64,000 bases of DNA from Athripsodes cinereus (lineage: Eukaryota; Arthropoda; Insecta; Trichoptera; Leptoceridae), in contig OX388306.1 in the NCBI GenBank assembly GCA_947579605.1, positions 3,720,001 through 3,784,000 on the forward strand. The letters run 5' to 3'. Within the stretch, counting starts at the first letter, position 1, and each line of letters starts with the position of its first letter. Below, in pieces: positions 12,066 to 22,793 of this stretch. The notes beneath the pieces were generated by a model, which worked only from the letters and a program-made list of their open reading frames with translations, did no database searches and was not told where the DNA came from. The translations under genes were made by a program, and so were the position numbers.

Positions 12066-12069
12066 GTGA

Positions 12070-12580
12070 AAATAACAATACAATTAAATCTTAAATAATT
12101 AAAAACAATCAAAATGTTATCAGCAAAATACAACAATATGTTATTTTACAAACTAAATAATTGTTGGCTTAAATGTACACCATTTTTCATAAAAAAAACA
12201 TTAATTTGATTCTGATTAACAAACTATATTTATTGATAAATAACATGACCAAAACTAAATACACACATTGTCAATTTAATAATATAATATCGTTTTTTTT
12301 AGAACGTTATTACATCCAATACGCACTCATCGTAAAAGAAACCGGCGCGTTTCGGAGAGTATAAAACTTGTACAGCCGCATCTATATAAGTAAGTTACAT
12401 TTATTTAATAAGCATAGCAGAGAATACAAATGCTGCACAAGATACAACAAGGGAAAGAGAGATGAAAATAGTTTAGTGAGTCATCAGAATTTCTCTAAAA
12501 TTGAATTGAAGTTTGTAACAGGTAGGAACGCCAAGTACCAAATTCAAATATTTTCTTCTACTTCACCTTTGTTTTATTAT
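12070..12580. other. Non-coding stretch, no gene recognised
   Basis: AT-rich. Two small overlapping ORFs (12173-12625) show no domain. Confidence 0.45.
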
Positions 12581-12584
12581 AGAG

Positions 12585-12685
12585 AGAGACGTCTTTCGTC
12601 AACGAAACATTTTGTTTTTTTTTAATTTTGTTATAGAATTCTACTACCTAAACACCGATACAGTCAATAAATTCAAATCTGTTTT
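12585..12685 (+). repeat. Repeat D, partial copy
   Basis: GAGAGAGACGTCTTTCGTC, then TTTTGTTATAGAATTC and TACTACCTAAACACCG, is shared with 18465-18590. The same order of landmarks in both places shows a dispersed repeat. Its class is unknown. Confidence 0.5.
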
Positions 12686-12689
12686 AATT

Positions 12690-13635
12690 TACTCAAAGAT
12701 TTTCTCTATGCTTTTGATCGAAATGAAGTGTGCAACAGATACATTTGGTGTCAATTTTGAATAAATTTTAATTGGCAATTCAGGTATACGCTTTTCATGC
12801 AAAATTCTATAGATGTAATGTTCTAGCATGCGGTGCTTTTTTGCATGTATGGTTAGCAAGACACTGATTTGTATGTAGAGAAGATCCTTGGATACATTAT
12901 TAAAATACAAGTCATAATAATTCCTATAACAAATTTAATGCGAGCAGCATCATGAAACTAGATAGTGAAAACTAGAGATGAAACTGGTATCTGGTATCCA
13001 ACCAATTCGAGTTTTACTATTTGGAAAAGAATACAGATTTTAATGTTCGAAGAAATTTGGAAAATTCAAATTTATTTATTTATCAATTGTTTTGATTGTT
13101 CTTATCGCTATTTTTTGCGAGTGATTGGACTTGCCACACTACTAAAATATAATGCGCATTGCAAATAACAATAATGATTACCTATATATCATCGTTAATT
13201 AAAAAATTAAATCACAATATTTGTGCCGTCGCGAATCTAAAAAGTCCGATTCTAATTCGATATTTAAATCATTACACAAATAGGACAATAATATTCAAAA
13301 AAAGCATATTGAATCGAAAATAAATACTTAGGTGAATCGACGAAACAGTGAAGAGTTTGGAGTAATTTTGTTGCTGTATTATTTTTGTGGATTATTTTAC
13401 TTTTATATTCAGAAAATTATTTGGTTAACAAAATGTCGTATTATTACTGTGTGATAGGTATAAGTAAATATTAGAATTCTGAATTTTCAAATACTCTATA
13501 AGAATCCCGTTGGCTATTTGTATTTCGTTAGAAACTCGTTGAAAATCCATTTTTCTTTTTCTAGGAAAACAAATATTCTAAGGTTCTTACAATTATTGAT
13601 TTAAAATAAACAGTGTTTACTTTCACAATGAACAT
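12690..13635. other. Non-coding stretch, no gene recognised
   Basis: AT-rich. Small ORFs here carry no recognisable domain. Confidence 0.5.
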
Positions 13636-13642
13636 TTATACT

Positions 13643-13750
13643 CAGGAGCCTTTAGCGTAGACACCCATCGTCAATGAGTTTTTTTTTTTATTAGAAAAGT
13701 TACGAATTAAAACCCACTGTTGATGGGTATCTACCTGAAAGCCCTTTTAG
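13643..13750. mobile_element. Small inverted-repeat element (MITE-like)
   Basis: GTAGACACCCATCGTC (from 13657) faces GTTGATGGGTATCTAC. Pairing continues outward through AGGAGCCTTTAGC and CTGAAAGCCCTTTT with several mismatches. The total is about 108 bp with T-rich middle sequence and no coding capacity. No clean target-site duplication was seen. Confidence 0.5.
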
Positions 13751-13764
13751 TCTAGTAAAATAAA

Positions 13765-14460
13765 AAATAACAGTGTTTTAATTTTATTGTTTTCTTAAAT
13801 TCATAAAAAACTAACCTTTAAAAAGTTTTTCCAAATAAAATACAATCATTATTTATAATGATTTAGTGTAACTAAAATTTAAGTAGGAATGATTGAAATA
13901 CATCGGGATTTGGTTAAATCACTGTACAATTCATCCCTAGGATTAATCATTATCAATGCCAAGCTTCCACTATGTATTACATAACACGTTTTATATTAGC
14001 AAACATAATAAAACACACAATCAGGGTTAGTATCAAAATATTATAATTCAGTACCGTCTGTCTCGGTTGTCTGAAAATTTTTGCTCAACCAACGACCTTG
14101 TCTGCTTACTTGAGCTATTTTTTTATGATATAAGAGCTTAATTTTGCAATACACAATTGTAGTTTGTATTCCAAAACTATTTGCTGGATCTGATAAAACA
14201 TAATATTTTTGATCAAATATTAAAAGTCTGGTTGCAAAGTCTCGTCAACGTACGTGTCAATATTATCAAATTAATGTCATAAAAAGTGATGAGTTTTGAA
14301 TGCGTAGAATATACATACACAACATTGTCCATAAGTAAGGCAGCCAGTAAGCCAACTGTGTGCAGTAAGTTTGGATAAATATGAAAGAGGCCAACGTTTA
14401 GGAGTAGAAAGATAGCTGATGAAATAGAATACCGAATTGACAAAGTGCCAGCTGATAAAA
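13765..14460. other. Non-coding stretch, no gene recognised
   Basis: AT-rich. There is no domain or recurring repeat. Confidence 0.5.
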
Positions 14461-14479
14461 TTTCAGGTTACTGAAAAAA

Positions 14480-14540
14480 ATAAACAGTCACTTCACACTC
14501 CTGAAGATGGCGACAGCTCGCTCTTCGAAAGCTCGAGAAA
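14480..14540 (+). ncRNA. Degenerate hammerhead-like motif (copy h)
   Basis: CTGAAGA at 14501-14507, a spare T, a five-pair stem (14509-14513 with 14518-14522, loop CAGC), then four extra bases before GAAA at 14527-14530. An AAACAGT end motif lies just upstream (14483). The four-base insertion breaks the core, so it is treated as a relic and excluded from the seven better copies. Confidence 0.3.
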
Positions 14541-14707
14541 ACAACCACCACACGGAGATCTCGATAACCACCAAACAAGTTAATAGAGACCGTTGAAAAC
14601 CTGAAAAATTATTAGACAATACTAATTTTTGGTCTTCGTTATTGAAAAACTGTCCCCCAAGACACAAGAGACAAGTGAACCATTCATAAAGGTAGGACAT
14701 AACATAA

Positions 14708-14946
14708 CATGTATAAACAACTCACACAGACCGAGCTAGTCCCAAACTTAGAAGTGAATCTTTTATTATAGGTACTAACACGACGATACACATGTAAACA
14801 ATGCACTAGACACATATATGTACATGTAATACCCAAACCCAGGACAATTTGAAAAAGGTCATTCTTCATTTTGCCTTTGCCGGGAATCGAACCCGGAACC
14901 TCGTGACTCAAAGGCAAGAGCGTTAGCCTCTGCGCCACACAGGTCG
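14708..14946 (-). mobile_element. SINE-A (tRNA-derived), full-length copy
   Basis: The minus-strand head has GTGTGGCGCAGAGGCTAACG as the box-A region and GGTTCGATTCC as box B (14883-14893). The body ends at the plus-strand ACTCACACAGACCGAGC, then TAGTCCCAAACTT. It is the cleanest copy of the family here. Confidence 0.75.
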
Positions 14947-14949
14947 TAA

Positions 14950-15625
14950 AAACAAACTTTATTGATTTATAATTTGCAAAAATCAAATATTATTTTTATA
15001 CAGAGATTTATTTCCAACATAAAGATGAATCATTTAATTATTAATTATACTCGAGCTTTGAATTTTACTACGCACACGATGTATGAATAAAATATCGGCT
15101 GTTTCATATCTATATGAAAATCTATGTATGTCATATCATATAACATTTACGTGACGAATAAGTGCGTTGATACAATGTATACTCGTACCTACCTTAAATC
15201 TTTACTACGAAATAACAAATTATAAAATTAGTATTCTAGGAACACTCTTCCTCCATTAGTAGGAGACGAATGAAGCTTTGCTTATAATAATAAAATATAA
15301 TCCATAAAAAATAATGTATCGCAAATAAATAGTAGGTAATATTTTTATGTTCAGATTTAACGATTGTACCAACCGTGTTTGATTTATGGTTTGATTTATT
15401 TTATAATACAACACCCACTCACAGCATAAATGATAAATCGATCTCATTTTTACACAATACAGATTAAAGACTTATTAATCAATAATCTTAATTAAGACTT
15501 CATGCAAATGTGCGTAGTAAAATGATGTGTCGTATTTTTTTACTGAATATAAATAGGTAAGATACGTAATTTAAAAAAAAAAAAACCCCGTCAAAATCGT
15601 TCAATTTAAATCATTTTGAAAGTTT
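14950..15625. other. Non-coding stretch, no gene recognised
   Basis: AT-rich. Nothing recognised on either strand. Confidence 0.5.
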
Positions 15626-15629
15626 GTTT

Positions 15630-15890
15630 ACTTCCCGTGGAGCACCCGCTAAAGAATTGGTCTCCCACTCTTCTCTTTAAGTTTTCGAGTGTCCTGTAAA
15701 AGGCAGGTGTTCGAAAAAATTAAGACATTGTACATCTTAAATTCAGCGATGAAGTTTGCCACTCATCCTGAATGTCTTGATTTTATATTGGCACGAAGAG
15801 GACAGCTTGCATGTTTCTTACATGCAGCTGGTCTGCTGGCTACCCCACTTGTGGGATATGCCGTGATGGTATAGTAGTAGTAGTACTTTC
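15630..15890 (+). repeat. Family C repeat, complete copy
   Basis: The copy runs from CCCGTGGAGCACCCGC through AGTGTCCTGTAAAAGGC, GCCACTCATCCTGAATGTC and TTGGCACGAAGAGGACAG, to a hairpin CCCCACTTGTGGG and TGCCGTGATGGTATAGTAG. It is almost identical to 26905-27167. The end hairpin followed by a CTAG- or CTAA-like tail in some copies recalls Helitron ends, and the TAG-repeat tail recalls SINE tails; neither is proven. The 61-aa ORF over it recurs with the repeat and is not a gene. Confidence 0.7.
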
Positions 15891-15894
15891 ATCC

Positions 15895-16035
15895 TTATTA
15901 TCTCGCCAGATTTCATTTCACAATCTTCACGATTACGCACTCTGTCATTCAGTTCTTTTTCTTCTCAATAACTTCATTTCAACAACATTTATACCAATTT
16001 CATCCTTCTTCAGCCATGTTTAAATCTAGCTTGCA
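15895..16035 (-). pseudogene. LINE 3' fragment (relative of 46430-46740)
   Basis: The plus-strand landmarks TTTATACCAATTTCATCC, AGCCATGTTTAAATC and TTGCATACAT follow the same order as in 46640-46715. It is strongly decayed, and only the similarity between the two places supports the call. Confidence 0.35.
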
Positions 16036-16039
16036 TACA

Positions 16040-16690
16040 TCAGTATAAAGAAAACTTAAATATTGAATAAAAAAGGTAAAAATAAATTTATTAACAAGAC
16101 ATTTTTTCTTTGCAAGCAATATTGTTAACTTCGTCAAATCTAAATAATGCGTTCAACCATTGTTGAGAAAAAGCAAGCAATGAAGAAACAAAAATGATTT
16201 CGTTGGTTTATAAATCGCCTCTCCAGTTCCATAAATCAACAAGTACGAATTTCACTTTTGTAATTTTGACATTATTTATTACTTTATTATTATTTCAACA
16301 ACTGACACAAATGTGGATTACTTACTTAATCAGTTAAGAAACTCTCTATTTAAATTTTCAATTTAAATACCTACTAATATTACAATTATTACTTTTTAAA
16401 TTTTTGACAATTATTACTGCAATAATTTAAAACCTTTTTTCTTCTTTTACTGCAATCATTATGTATGTTTTCTTCTTTTTCTACTTATTTTTTATAATTT
16501 ATGCTATATTGTATGCCTTTTGATATGGACTTGTGAGGTTTGCACAACCTACTTTGAAGTCTGGAGTAAAGATAAAATAAATAAGAAAATTAAAATGAAT
16601 TACTTTATCATATTTCATTAAGAACACAATAGTAAGTGAAATTACCATACAATAATCGCACTGTTAAAAAAACCTTTATTAAACAATACA
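16040..16690. other. Non-coding stretch with LINE-like tail
   Basis: AT-rich. The part 16500-16580 (CCTTTTGATATGGACTTGTG, then AAATAAATAAG) looks like a non-LTR 3' tail but carries no frame. Confidence 0.4.
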
Positions 16691-16694
16691 AAAT

Positions 16695-16740
16695 GTTCGA
16701 TAAGTTTATTTTCCCCGTGTAGAAAATAAACTCATCGAAC
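16695..16740. repeat. 19-bp hairpin
   Basis: GTTCGATAAGTTTATTTTC (16695-16713) faces GAAAATAAACTCATCGAAC (16722-16740) with one mismatch and an eight-base loop. No other copy is seen. Confidence 0.65.
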
Positions 16741-16744
16741 TTGG

Positions 16745-17250
16745 ATGTTAGGAAGGAATGCTGGATAAAGGATATGGAAAAAAGACTTAGCGAATCACAG
16801 GAATTTCCGTACCGATATACATTCGACCGATCCGAATTGATGGTTTTCTCTCTTTTCCTTAATCCGTGATGTATTGCTGGTCTCTTCCTTCCTTCTTCTC
16901 GGAACCGATCCACAAGATGAAATGATGATGAAATCCACCGTACTGATGAAATGACCGACCGACCCGAATTGACGTTTGTCTTATTTTCCAAACAATGGCG
17001 GGAAGACAGGAAGTGGGTAAGGAGGGGAGAGAGGGGAAAAGGAATGACCGACAGTGTTACCATACGCGATATTTATTTTGTTCGAACGAAACGGGTGCAT
17101 GCCGCAACAACATACTTTTTTGATTCGAAAATATCAAACACAAAATATTTTGAGTGGAATCGGAAATATGTATATTATTTTTTCCCATTACTAATTTTTT
17201 TTTAAATAAAAGTACCTAACCATGTATTTGTTGGAGTTATTTTTTTTGTG
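16745..17250. other. Non-coding stretch, somewhat GC-richer
   Basis: The section 16800-17070 has higher GC and repeats a GACC/GAATTGA theme (ACCGATCCGAATTGATGG near 16827 and GACCCGAATTGACG near 16964). The 151-aa minus ORF and 84-aa plus ORF over it show no domain I recognise. Confidence 0.4.
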
Positions 17251-17254
17251 GATC

Positions 17255-17520
17255 AGAGCCTGAAGATTGGAATGGATTGACCACGTCTTTAGATCCGGAG
17301 AAGAAATGGTGACTAAAGATATTCTGCAGGGTATACCCGAGGGCAGAAGACCGTTAGGCAAACCAAGGCAAAGATTCTCAGATAACATCAACCGAGATCT
17401 AGATGAGCTAAATGCTAAAGACGACTGGCAATCTGCTGCTCAAGACAAAAAGGCTTGGAGATCTATTACATAGTTTGAAGGCAAATGCCCCACAAAGGCT
17501 TTTCGGTCATTGGAACTAAG
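17255..17520 (+). pseudogene. LINE RT C-terminal fragment (GRRPLGKPRQRF type)
   Basis: The plus-strand frame encodes LKIGMEWIDHVFRSGEE, DILQGIPEGRRPLGKPRQRF, SDNINRDLDEL and AAQDKKAWRSIT, then a stop. This is the very end of a non-LTR ORF2. The 3' untranslated part (GGCAAATGCCCCACAAAGG, then TTTTCGGTCATTGG) follows. A reverse-oriented relative is at 28045-28290. No catalytic motifs are present. Confidence 0.7.
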
Positions 17521-17728
17521 CAAGTTAGTAATTTGTTTTGTGGAATTTGAAGAGTGACGTTGATTGTGTGTTTTATCAATAAATTAAATCAAAGTTTTCG
17601 ACTTGTTGTATTGTGGAACTGGACTTTCGGCATATAAATATATTTAGGTCGATTCTAAAATTAGTGATGAATATTTGTTTACATCGCAAATCCACTGAAA
17701 ATCAAATAAAACGAAATAATATTATGTA

Positions 17729-18271
17729 TTGACATTATTTGTAAATAATAAAAATGATCATTTGGTTGAAATGAAACCATCATCAAACAAACGAAAGTCT
17801 CTGAACAAAAAACATTTTATATTTATAATAGTAGATAGTACCAAGAATATAGGTATATATGGTAATATCTCATCCGTTATTTTCAGATATTTAATTATTG
17901 ATGTCCATTTTATTTGTCTGGCTTCGGTGATAATGGATATTGGTTTACCATCAATAAACAAACATCAAGCCGTGACTAAAGTTAATCAATACATCCACGA
18001 GTGTCCTTTGCTATTAATCAATTATATATTTGCATTTTCAATAATAAAATTCTGCTTTTTTGTTAATACATACATCGCACCGCTTCCTTTGTGTGGTAGC
18101 CAGAAAGGATCGAGCGCCACTTACTCTTATCTTTGTACACATCTTTTGCTTCCGTCACTGCCCCCTCTGTTCAATTTCAGTTCAAAGTCCTCAAAACATG
18201 ATCTTCTTGTAGACTCTGGTTTATATCGCGTCTCTGCGAGAAATGTTATGACATCATTTATAGATAGATAA
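17729..18271 (+). other. Unrecognised 180-codon ORF
   Basis: An ATG-initiated frame of 180 codons, long for this AT content. It has no domain I recognise, no signal peptide and hydrophobic but irregular stretches. Its second half overlaps a GC-richer block with low-complexity serine/leucine translation. It may be chance, or an unrecognised repeat. No start-context or splice evidence was found. I do not call it a gene. Confidence 0.2.
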
Positions 18272-18389
18272 AATTTTCTAATTTTTCATTAATTGTATCA
18301 TCATTTTTTTTTCATCGACACTTCAATTTAAATGAAATAATAAAATAAATATTGAAATAAATATAACAAACGTTTTATTCTACTATTTG

Positions 18390-18600
18390 TTTTTTTGAAG
18401 AGAGAGACATCTTTCGTCTTGTTAGAACATTATCAATTAGATTGACAACGTCCTAACAAGACGAAAGACGTCTCTCTCAATCTGATTGACAATGTAACTC
18501 GTCAAATAAACAAAATGTACAGTAAAATAATTGTTTTTTCACAATTTTGCTATGGAATTCTACTACCTTAACACCGGCACAGTGAATAAAATAAAGACTA
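18390..18600. repeat. Repeat D with 26-bp foldback
   Basis: Arms 18400-18425 and 18453-18478 (GAGAGAGACATCTTTCGTC and its complement GACGAAAGACGTCTCTCTC, one mismatch) enclose a 27-base spacer. The right side continues into GGAATTCTACTACCTTAAC and ACACCGGCACAG, which is shared with 12585-12685. Confidence 0.6.
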
Positions 18601-18625
18601 TTTATGTATCATTATATTGAATAGG

Positions 18626-18925
18626 TATATTAAATATTGAAAATATTAACTTGCTTTTATTTGTTATCATTTTAGTTGTATTTATGAATTTAGTTTGCAC
18701 CAATTAATGTGTTTGTATGTTTATATACATATGTATATATCTTGTAAATGGCAATGTTTGTAGTGGTATGGCATTGGCAAAGTAGTAGTAGTATATTAAA
18801 TATTAAAAATATTAACTTGCTTTTATTTGTTATCATTTTAGTTGTATTTATGAATTTAGTTTGCACCAATTAATGTGTTTGTATGTTTATATATGTATAT
18901 ATCATATAAATGGCAATATTTGCCG
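18626..18925. repeat. Two near-identical direct repeats, 166-bp offset
   Basis: TATATTAAATATT, then AACTTGCTTTTATTTG and CACCAATTAATGTG, occur from 18626 and again from 18792, nearly identical over about 130 bp. Unit one ends with a TAGTAGTAGTA tail that precedes unit two. A recent local duplication, or two insertions of the same repeat side by side, would explain this. Confidence 0.7.
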
Positions 18926-19000
18926 TAAATTGAAAAATAAATAAATTTTTAATAATTCAAGAGTTTTTGTGTTTACGCTGTGGAAATCCATTTTTAATTT

Positions 19001-19190
19001 TAATAAATAAAATATAAAAATATATTATTGAGCACTGTTTAATCTCCACTATGTTAGGTTAAATACCGAACGTATTTTAGTTTCCCTGAAGATGCCTACA
19101 AGTATAGGCGAAAACGTTCGGTATTTAACCTAACATAGTGGAGATTAAACAGTGCTCAATTATATATTTTTATATTTTATTTATTTAAAA
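19001..19190 (+). mobile_element. Foldback element with hammerhead-like core (copy a)
   Basis: Arms of roughly 75 bp (from 19001 and up to about 19188) are almost perfect complements. At the tip lies CTGAAGA (19086-19092), a spare T, stem GCCTA/TAGGC (19094-19098 with 19105-19109), GAAA (19110-19113), then ACGTTC. Read as a hammerhead, A-U and A-U pairs with a CG loop form a minimal stem III, UUC is the cleavage triplet (cut after 19119), and CC/GG starts stem I. The arms share an ACTGTTT end motif with the other copies. Penelope-like retroelements carry such ribozymes; no Penelope coding region is present here. Confidence 0.6.
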
Positions 19191-19193
19191 TAA

Positions 19194-19245
19194 ATTATTG
19201 TTTAGTGTTACAAATTAATAGTCGATAGTAACACTAAACAATAAT
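19194..19245. repeat. Perfect 18-bp hairpin
   Basis: ATTATTGTTTAGTGTTAC (19194-19211) and its exact complement (19228-19245) flank a 16-base spacer, directly next to the foldback above. Confidence 0.7.
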
Positions 19246-19249
19246 AATG

Positions 19250-20240
19250 GATAATTCTAAGCTTACAAACTTAAAAAAAAACCTTCAACTTATCGTATTT
19301 CTAATACAAGATCAACAGCTGAAAAAAAAAACCGATGCAGTAAATCGTCTAGGAAAATCTAGAAGATAAATCTTTCTGCAAAATAAACTAAAAATAATTT
19401 GAAAAGAAGACTTTCCCCGTTAACATTGAATAGAAAAGGTAAAAAGCAAATAAAATTTATAATGTTCTGAAAATATGCCTATCAAAGCTCATAAAACCAC
19501 CCTACTTTCATATTTTACGTACCTACTTGCAACATTATATTGTGTATATTTTTTTTTCAACTGGAAACCCTATACAAATATTATTTCCATATTCCCTCTC
19601 CCAGGTTCCATTCATCGCTCGTAACATCTTGTGACCCAGTTATTCTCGCTTAAAGCTCAGAATACACTATGATAGCTATTTTCGCCTGACACAAGTATCG
19701 ACATTTTGGTTTCAATTGCGTCTATTATAATATGTAAGTATAACAAGTAGTTTTAGTGTTTCAATTAGTGGATGGGGCTGGAATCCCAGTTTAATATTTT
19801 TATACGTAAATGTCCAAATTTTATTTTTTGAGTCTTGCAAATATGCTTTTTCCATGTTTACTTTCTCGGATTATTTCAAACTTGTGACATTTTGCAACTT
19901 ATTATCTATATTATTTTTTTGCCCTCTCATGACATACTACAATACTGACACTAAACAATTAGACATATTACAATAATAAAAATAAAATACATACTTATCG
20001 TTAGTATATCCATGTAATAATAGTGGAGTAAGCCACCTTACGATAATAAATAAATCAATTAAAATAATGTTCACACAAAAATCATAAAAGTTTAACCAAA
20101 TTAAAATTCCTCATTACCTAATTATCTCCTTAAGGAGTATTGAAGAGAGACCCACCTCTACCCGGACATCTCAGGAGTTATGAACTCCTATTTATCCGCA
20201 TAATTAAATTAAATTTGTCCTCACGCTACATTTATACTTA
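19250..20240. other. Non-coding stretch, no gene recognised
   Basis: AT-rich. Nothing recognised. Confidence 0.5.
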
Positions 20241-20249
20241 TATATTTAT

Positions 20250-20354
20250 CTATACTTATCGTATCGCTACCCAGCGATAAGTATAGGTTACACTCGTTGA
20301 CACTAATTAAACTTAATTTAGCAATAAGTGTAGGTTATACTGATTGACACTAAC
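20250..20354. repeat. Palindrome plus two 35-bp direct repeats
   Basis: CTATACTTATCG (20250-20261) faces CGATAAGTATAG (20275-20286) perfectly. AGCGATAAGTATAGGTTACA and its continuation to TGACACTAA (20273-20307) recur with a few changes at 20320-20354, a 47-bp offset. Confidence 0.6.
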
Positions 20355-20639
20355 GTGGTTTCTAAACAGAGTGTCTAGTGAGCTTTCTATGTGACGCGTT
20401 CCTACCATATATTTGGCAGAAAAGCCGTGCTTTTCTGAAAGTTTTGAAAGAAGTGATATTATTGCACAATAACAATAATAACTTTGAATATTAAAATGAT
20501 GAAAGTAAACCTTTCTTGTGTAACAGGAAAAAGAGATGTTGGGTCAGTGCATCTGAAGATAGTATATTTTTTTTTTATATTCTATGTACACCTTTGATTT
20601 ATTTTATGAGTTTTGTTTCTCTTTGGAACTTATTAAAAT

Positions 20640-20740
20640 TAATATTTTTTTTTTTTTTTTTTAAATATATCTGGGTTTTGTTATAAACCCAAATACAACC
20701 TTATACACCTTTCACAGTATTTTTTTGTTAATTTGGATAT
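20640..20740 (-). mobile_element. SINE-B tail fragment after poly(T)
   Basis: A T run of about 18 (20645-20662) precedes ATATCTGGGTTTTGTT, AAACCCAAATACAACC and CACCTTTCACAGTA. This is the tail half of SINE-B. On the minus strand the T run is the A-tail. The tRNA-like head is absent. Confidence 0.6.
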
Positions 20741-20822
20741 TTCTGAGTTTGATAACTGGCTGGTTAGAATATTAGTTTATAATATTTTTATCTGATTGAA
20801 AGGAAATATATTGTATGGAATC

Positions 20823-21070
20823 AGCGTTGCCCATAAATAAGATAGCCGCGGACTAAGTGCACGCAAAACACGTGCCAATCATTCAACATTTTCATTTCAG
20901 GGATGGGATATGCAAGGCCAACTATCGAGACATTCAAGATAGGTGACCATGCATACTTCATACCTGAAATGAAAATGTTAAATGTCTTTACAAACGCTCG
21001 TCTTTTACAGGACACTCAAAAACTTACAGTAAAAAGCGAGAAACTTATTTTCACCGGAGACTCGACGAGT
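20823..21070 (-). repeat. Family C repeat, rearranged copy
   Basis: AAATGTCTTTACAAACGC, CTTTTACAGGACACTC and AAAAACTTACAG match the 5' part of family C in reverse. An internal inverted segment (TTTTCATTTCAGG near 20890, CCTGAAATGAAAATG near 20962) makes a local foldback that other copies lack. Confidence 0.5.
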
Positions 21071-21366
21071 TTTCTTTATTGTCTTATATAAATTGCTTTT
21101 TCCGAATTGTATTTTTGAATTGTAAAAAAAACATATTTTAGAATTAAAAATTTAAGAAATCTACATCACTTTCCTTTTCATATAAATGATTATATTATAA
21201 ATGCTCGAGAGCTTTCATCTATGTATATAGGTTTTCGTAATAAGTCAAGTTAGCTTGAAAAAAGTGCTGGAGCAATTTTATAATCATAAGTTGTGTGAAA
21301 AATAATGAGTGTTGTTCTTTTGATACATTTTTTATTATATTTACTTGTTTACTATTTATTTTCTTA

Positions 21367-21522
21367 TAAAAACACTGTTTATTTAATTGTTATATCATTA
21401 TAAAAAGCTTATAACTAGTTATAAGTAATTATTACTGAAGATGAATGTAAGTTTAAAAAGCTTTTAATAATAATAATTATAACCATCAAGTGAAAGTAAA
21501 CAGTGTTTTTACTTTATAAATT
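21367..21522 (+). mobile_element. Foldback element with decayed hammerhead-like core (copy d)
   Basis: The ends AAAAACACTGTTTA and TAAACAGTGTTTTTAC are complementary. The centre has CTGAAGA (21435-21441), a spare T, a four-pair stem (21443-21446 with 21451-21454) with loop GTAA, AAAA in place of GAAA (G12 to A), then AGCTTT, which keeps R-NN-Y-U-H. The G-to-A change should abolish cleavage. Confidence 0.5.
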
Positions 21523-21524
21523 TT

Positions 21525-21950
21525 TATTTTCGAAATTAAAATGAAATTTCATAGTGTTTCGTCTTCGAAAATCGACAGGTTATTTATTTTCGCTTAAAAT
21601 TTAATATTATTCCAATCTCTCCATATTTTTTATTTTCTAAAGTAAGATATTTTTTGATCATTGATTTTCATTATATAGGTACATTATAACGATACTGAGA
21701 TCAAATTCTATATTCCATCGAAGAAAGAACGACATTATAGTACAAAAGAGCAAAAATATGTATCAAAAAACATACATCAAAAACAGATTCACTCCTGTGT
21801 GTCGTTTTTTCGCTTGAATTGTTATTGAAATGAATTATGATTGTTGTTATAATAAACATGTTTCAATTCGAGGATTTCTGGAATACACAACACAGTGGTG
21901 GCCCTAAGTATGGAAATGCTTAGCATTTTGTTTAAATTCATAGAAAAGTT
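21525..21950. other. Non-coding stretch, no gene recognised
   Basis: AT-rich. Nothing recognised. Confidence 0.5.
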
Positions 21951-21959
21951 TGGCTTTTA

Positions 21960-22480
21960 ATGCACTTATTCAATTTTCTTCTTCTATCAGTTCCGTATCA
22001 GAACCCCCCGACGTCGGCGATCACTCTGGAGAATGCCTCCCTGTCTCGCGCTGTGCGGACCAGCTCTCCCATCCGTGTTATTCCAGTCCATTGCAGTATA
22101 CGCAGCCACGACATCTGCCTCCTTCCTACTCCACGACGTCCCTCAATCTTGCCTTCTATTATCAACTGCAGAAGCCGATACTTATCGCCTCGCAGGATGT
22201 GGCTCAAATATGAGACTTTACAAACCTTAATATTTGTCAGGAGCTCTCTATTAGTATGTGCTCTGCGTAGTACTTCTGTATTGGGCACCAAGTCTGTCCA
22301 CGGTATTCGAAGCATACTTCGATGAATCCACATCTCGAATGCCTCTAACCGATTCATTGTGTTAACCTTATGTAAGTGTCCAAGTTTCTCAACCATACAA
22401 CAGCACAGACCAGATATATCACTTAATCATTCTCTGACGGAGCTTCAAATTTAGGTTGTCATTGCAGAATAGTGCTTTCA
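21960..22480 (-). pseudogene. LINE RT C-terminal fragment (LEAFEMW/GRRQMSWLR type)
   Basis: On the minus strand: MKALFCNDNLNLKLRQRMIK, a stop, YIWSVLLYG, a stop, ETWTL. A frame change then leads into NRLEAFEMWIHRSMLRIPW, LSHILRGDKYRLLQLIIEGK, GRRGVGRRQMSWLR and ELVRTARDREAFSRVIADVG. This is the post-palm end of a non-LTR RT with two stops and a frameshift. Shorter copies of the same family end lie at 40957-41200 (minus) and 61800-61915 (plus). Confidence 0.75.
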
Positions 22481-22484
22481 TCTT

Positions 22485-22665
22485 TTTTTTAAAGATATAT
22501 CTGGTTTTTGTTTGTTATAAACCCAAATACAACCTTATACACCTTTTATAGTAAGCTACTAAAAGCTTGTGTCGTGAAAGAGGAGTTTGCCGGTACCTGG
22601 TATCGAACCACCCTTGTTCACGAGGCCAAGACCCTTCCTACAGACTACCCACGGACTATTTAATT
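22485..22665 (-). mobile_element. SINE-B (tRNA-derived), near-full copy
   Basis: The plus strand shows the tail (ATATATCTGGTTTTTG, AAACCCAAATACAACC, CACCTTTTATAGTA), then GCTTGTGTCGTGAAAGAGG, and the reversed tRNA-like head with GGTATCGAACC as complement of box B. Other copies are at 37340 and 55170. Confidence 0.65.
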
Positions 22666-22793
22666 ATAGAGGAAATAATAAAAATAAAAGATTTTTTAAT
22701 ATGTGTCGAAAATTAAATTATTTATTAATATCCAGTGCGTGTTATGAAACTGATGTCATTCTTTCAAGATTTATGGATTTAATTATTTATAAT

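Noticed and set aside
14880..14946. Possible tRNA genes at the tRNA-like heads (also 6457, 29648, 55313, 53030)
   Set aside because: Only box A and box B regions resemble tRNA. Acceptor and anticodon stems do not close, and the sequences continue into shared repeat bodies. They are SINE heads.
15689..15874. 61-codon ORFs recurring at 15689 and 26969
   Set aside because: Both lie inside family C. The repeat spreads the ORF. No domain, and the other copies do not keep it open.
16608..17205. Overlapping 151-codon and 84-codon ORFs on opposite strands
   Set aside because: No domain, no splice support, composition follows a GC-richer non-coding patch.
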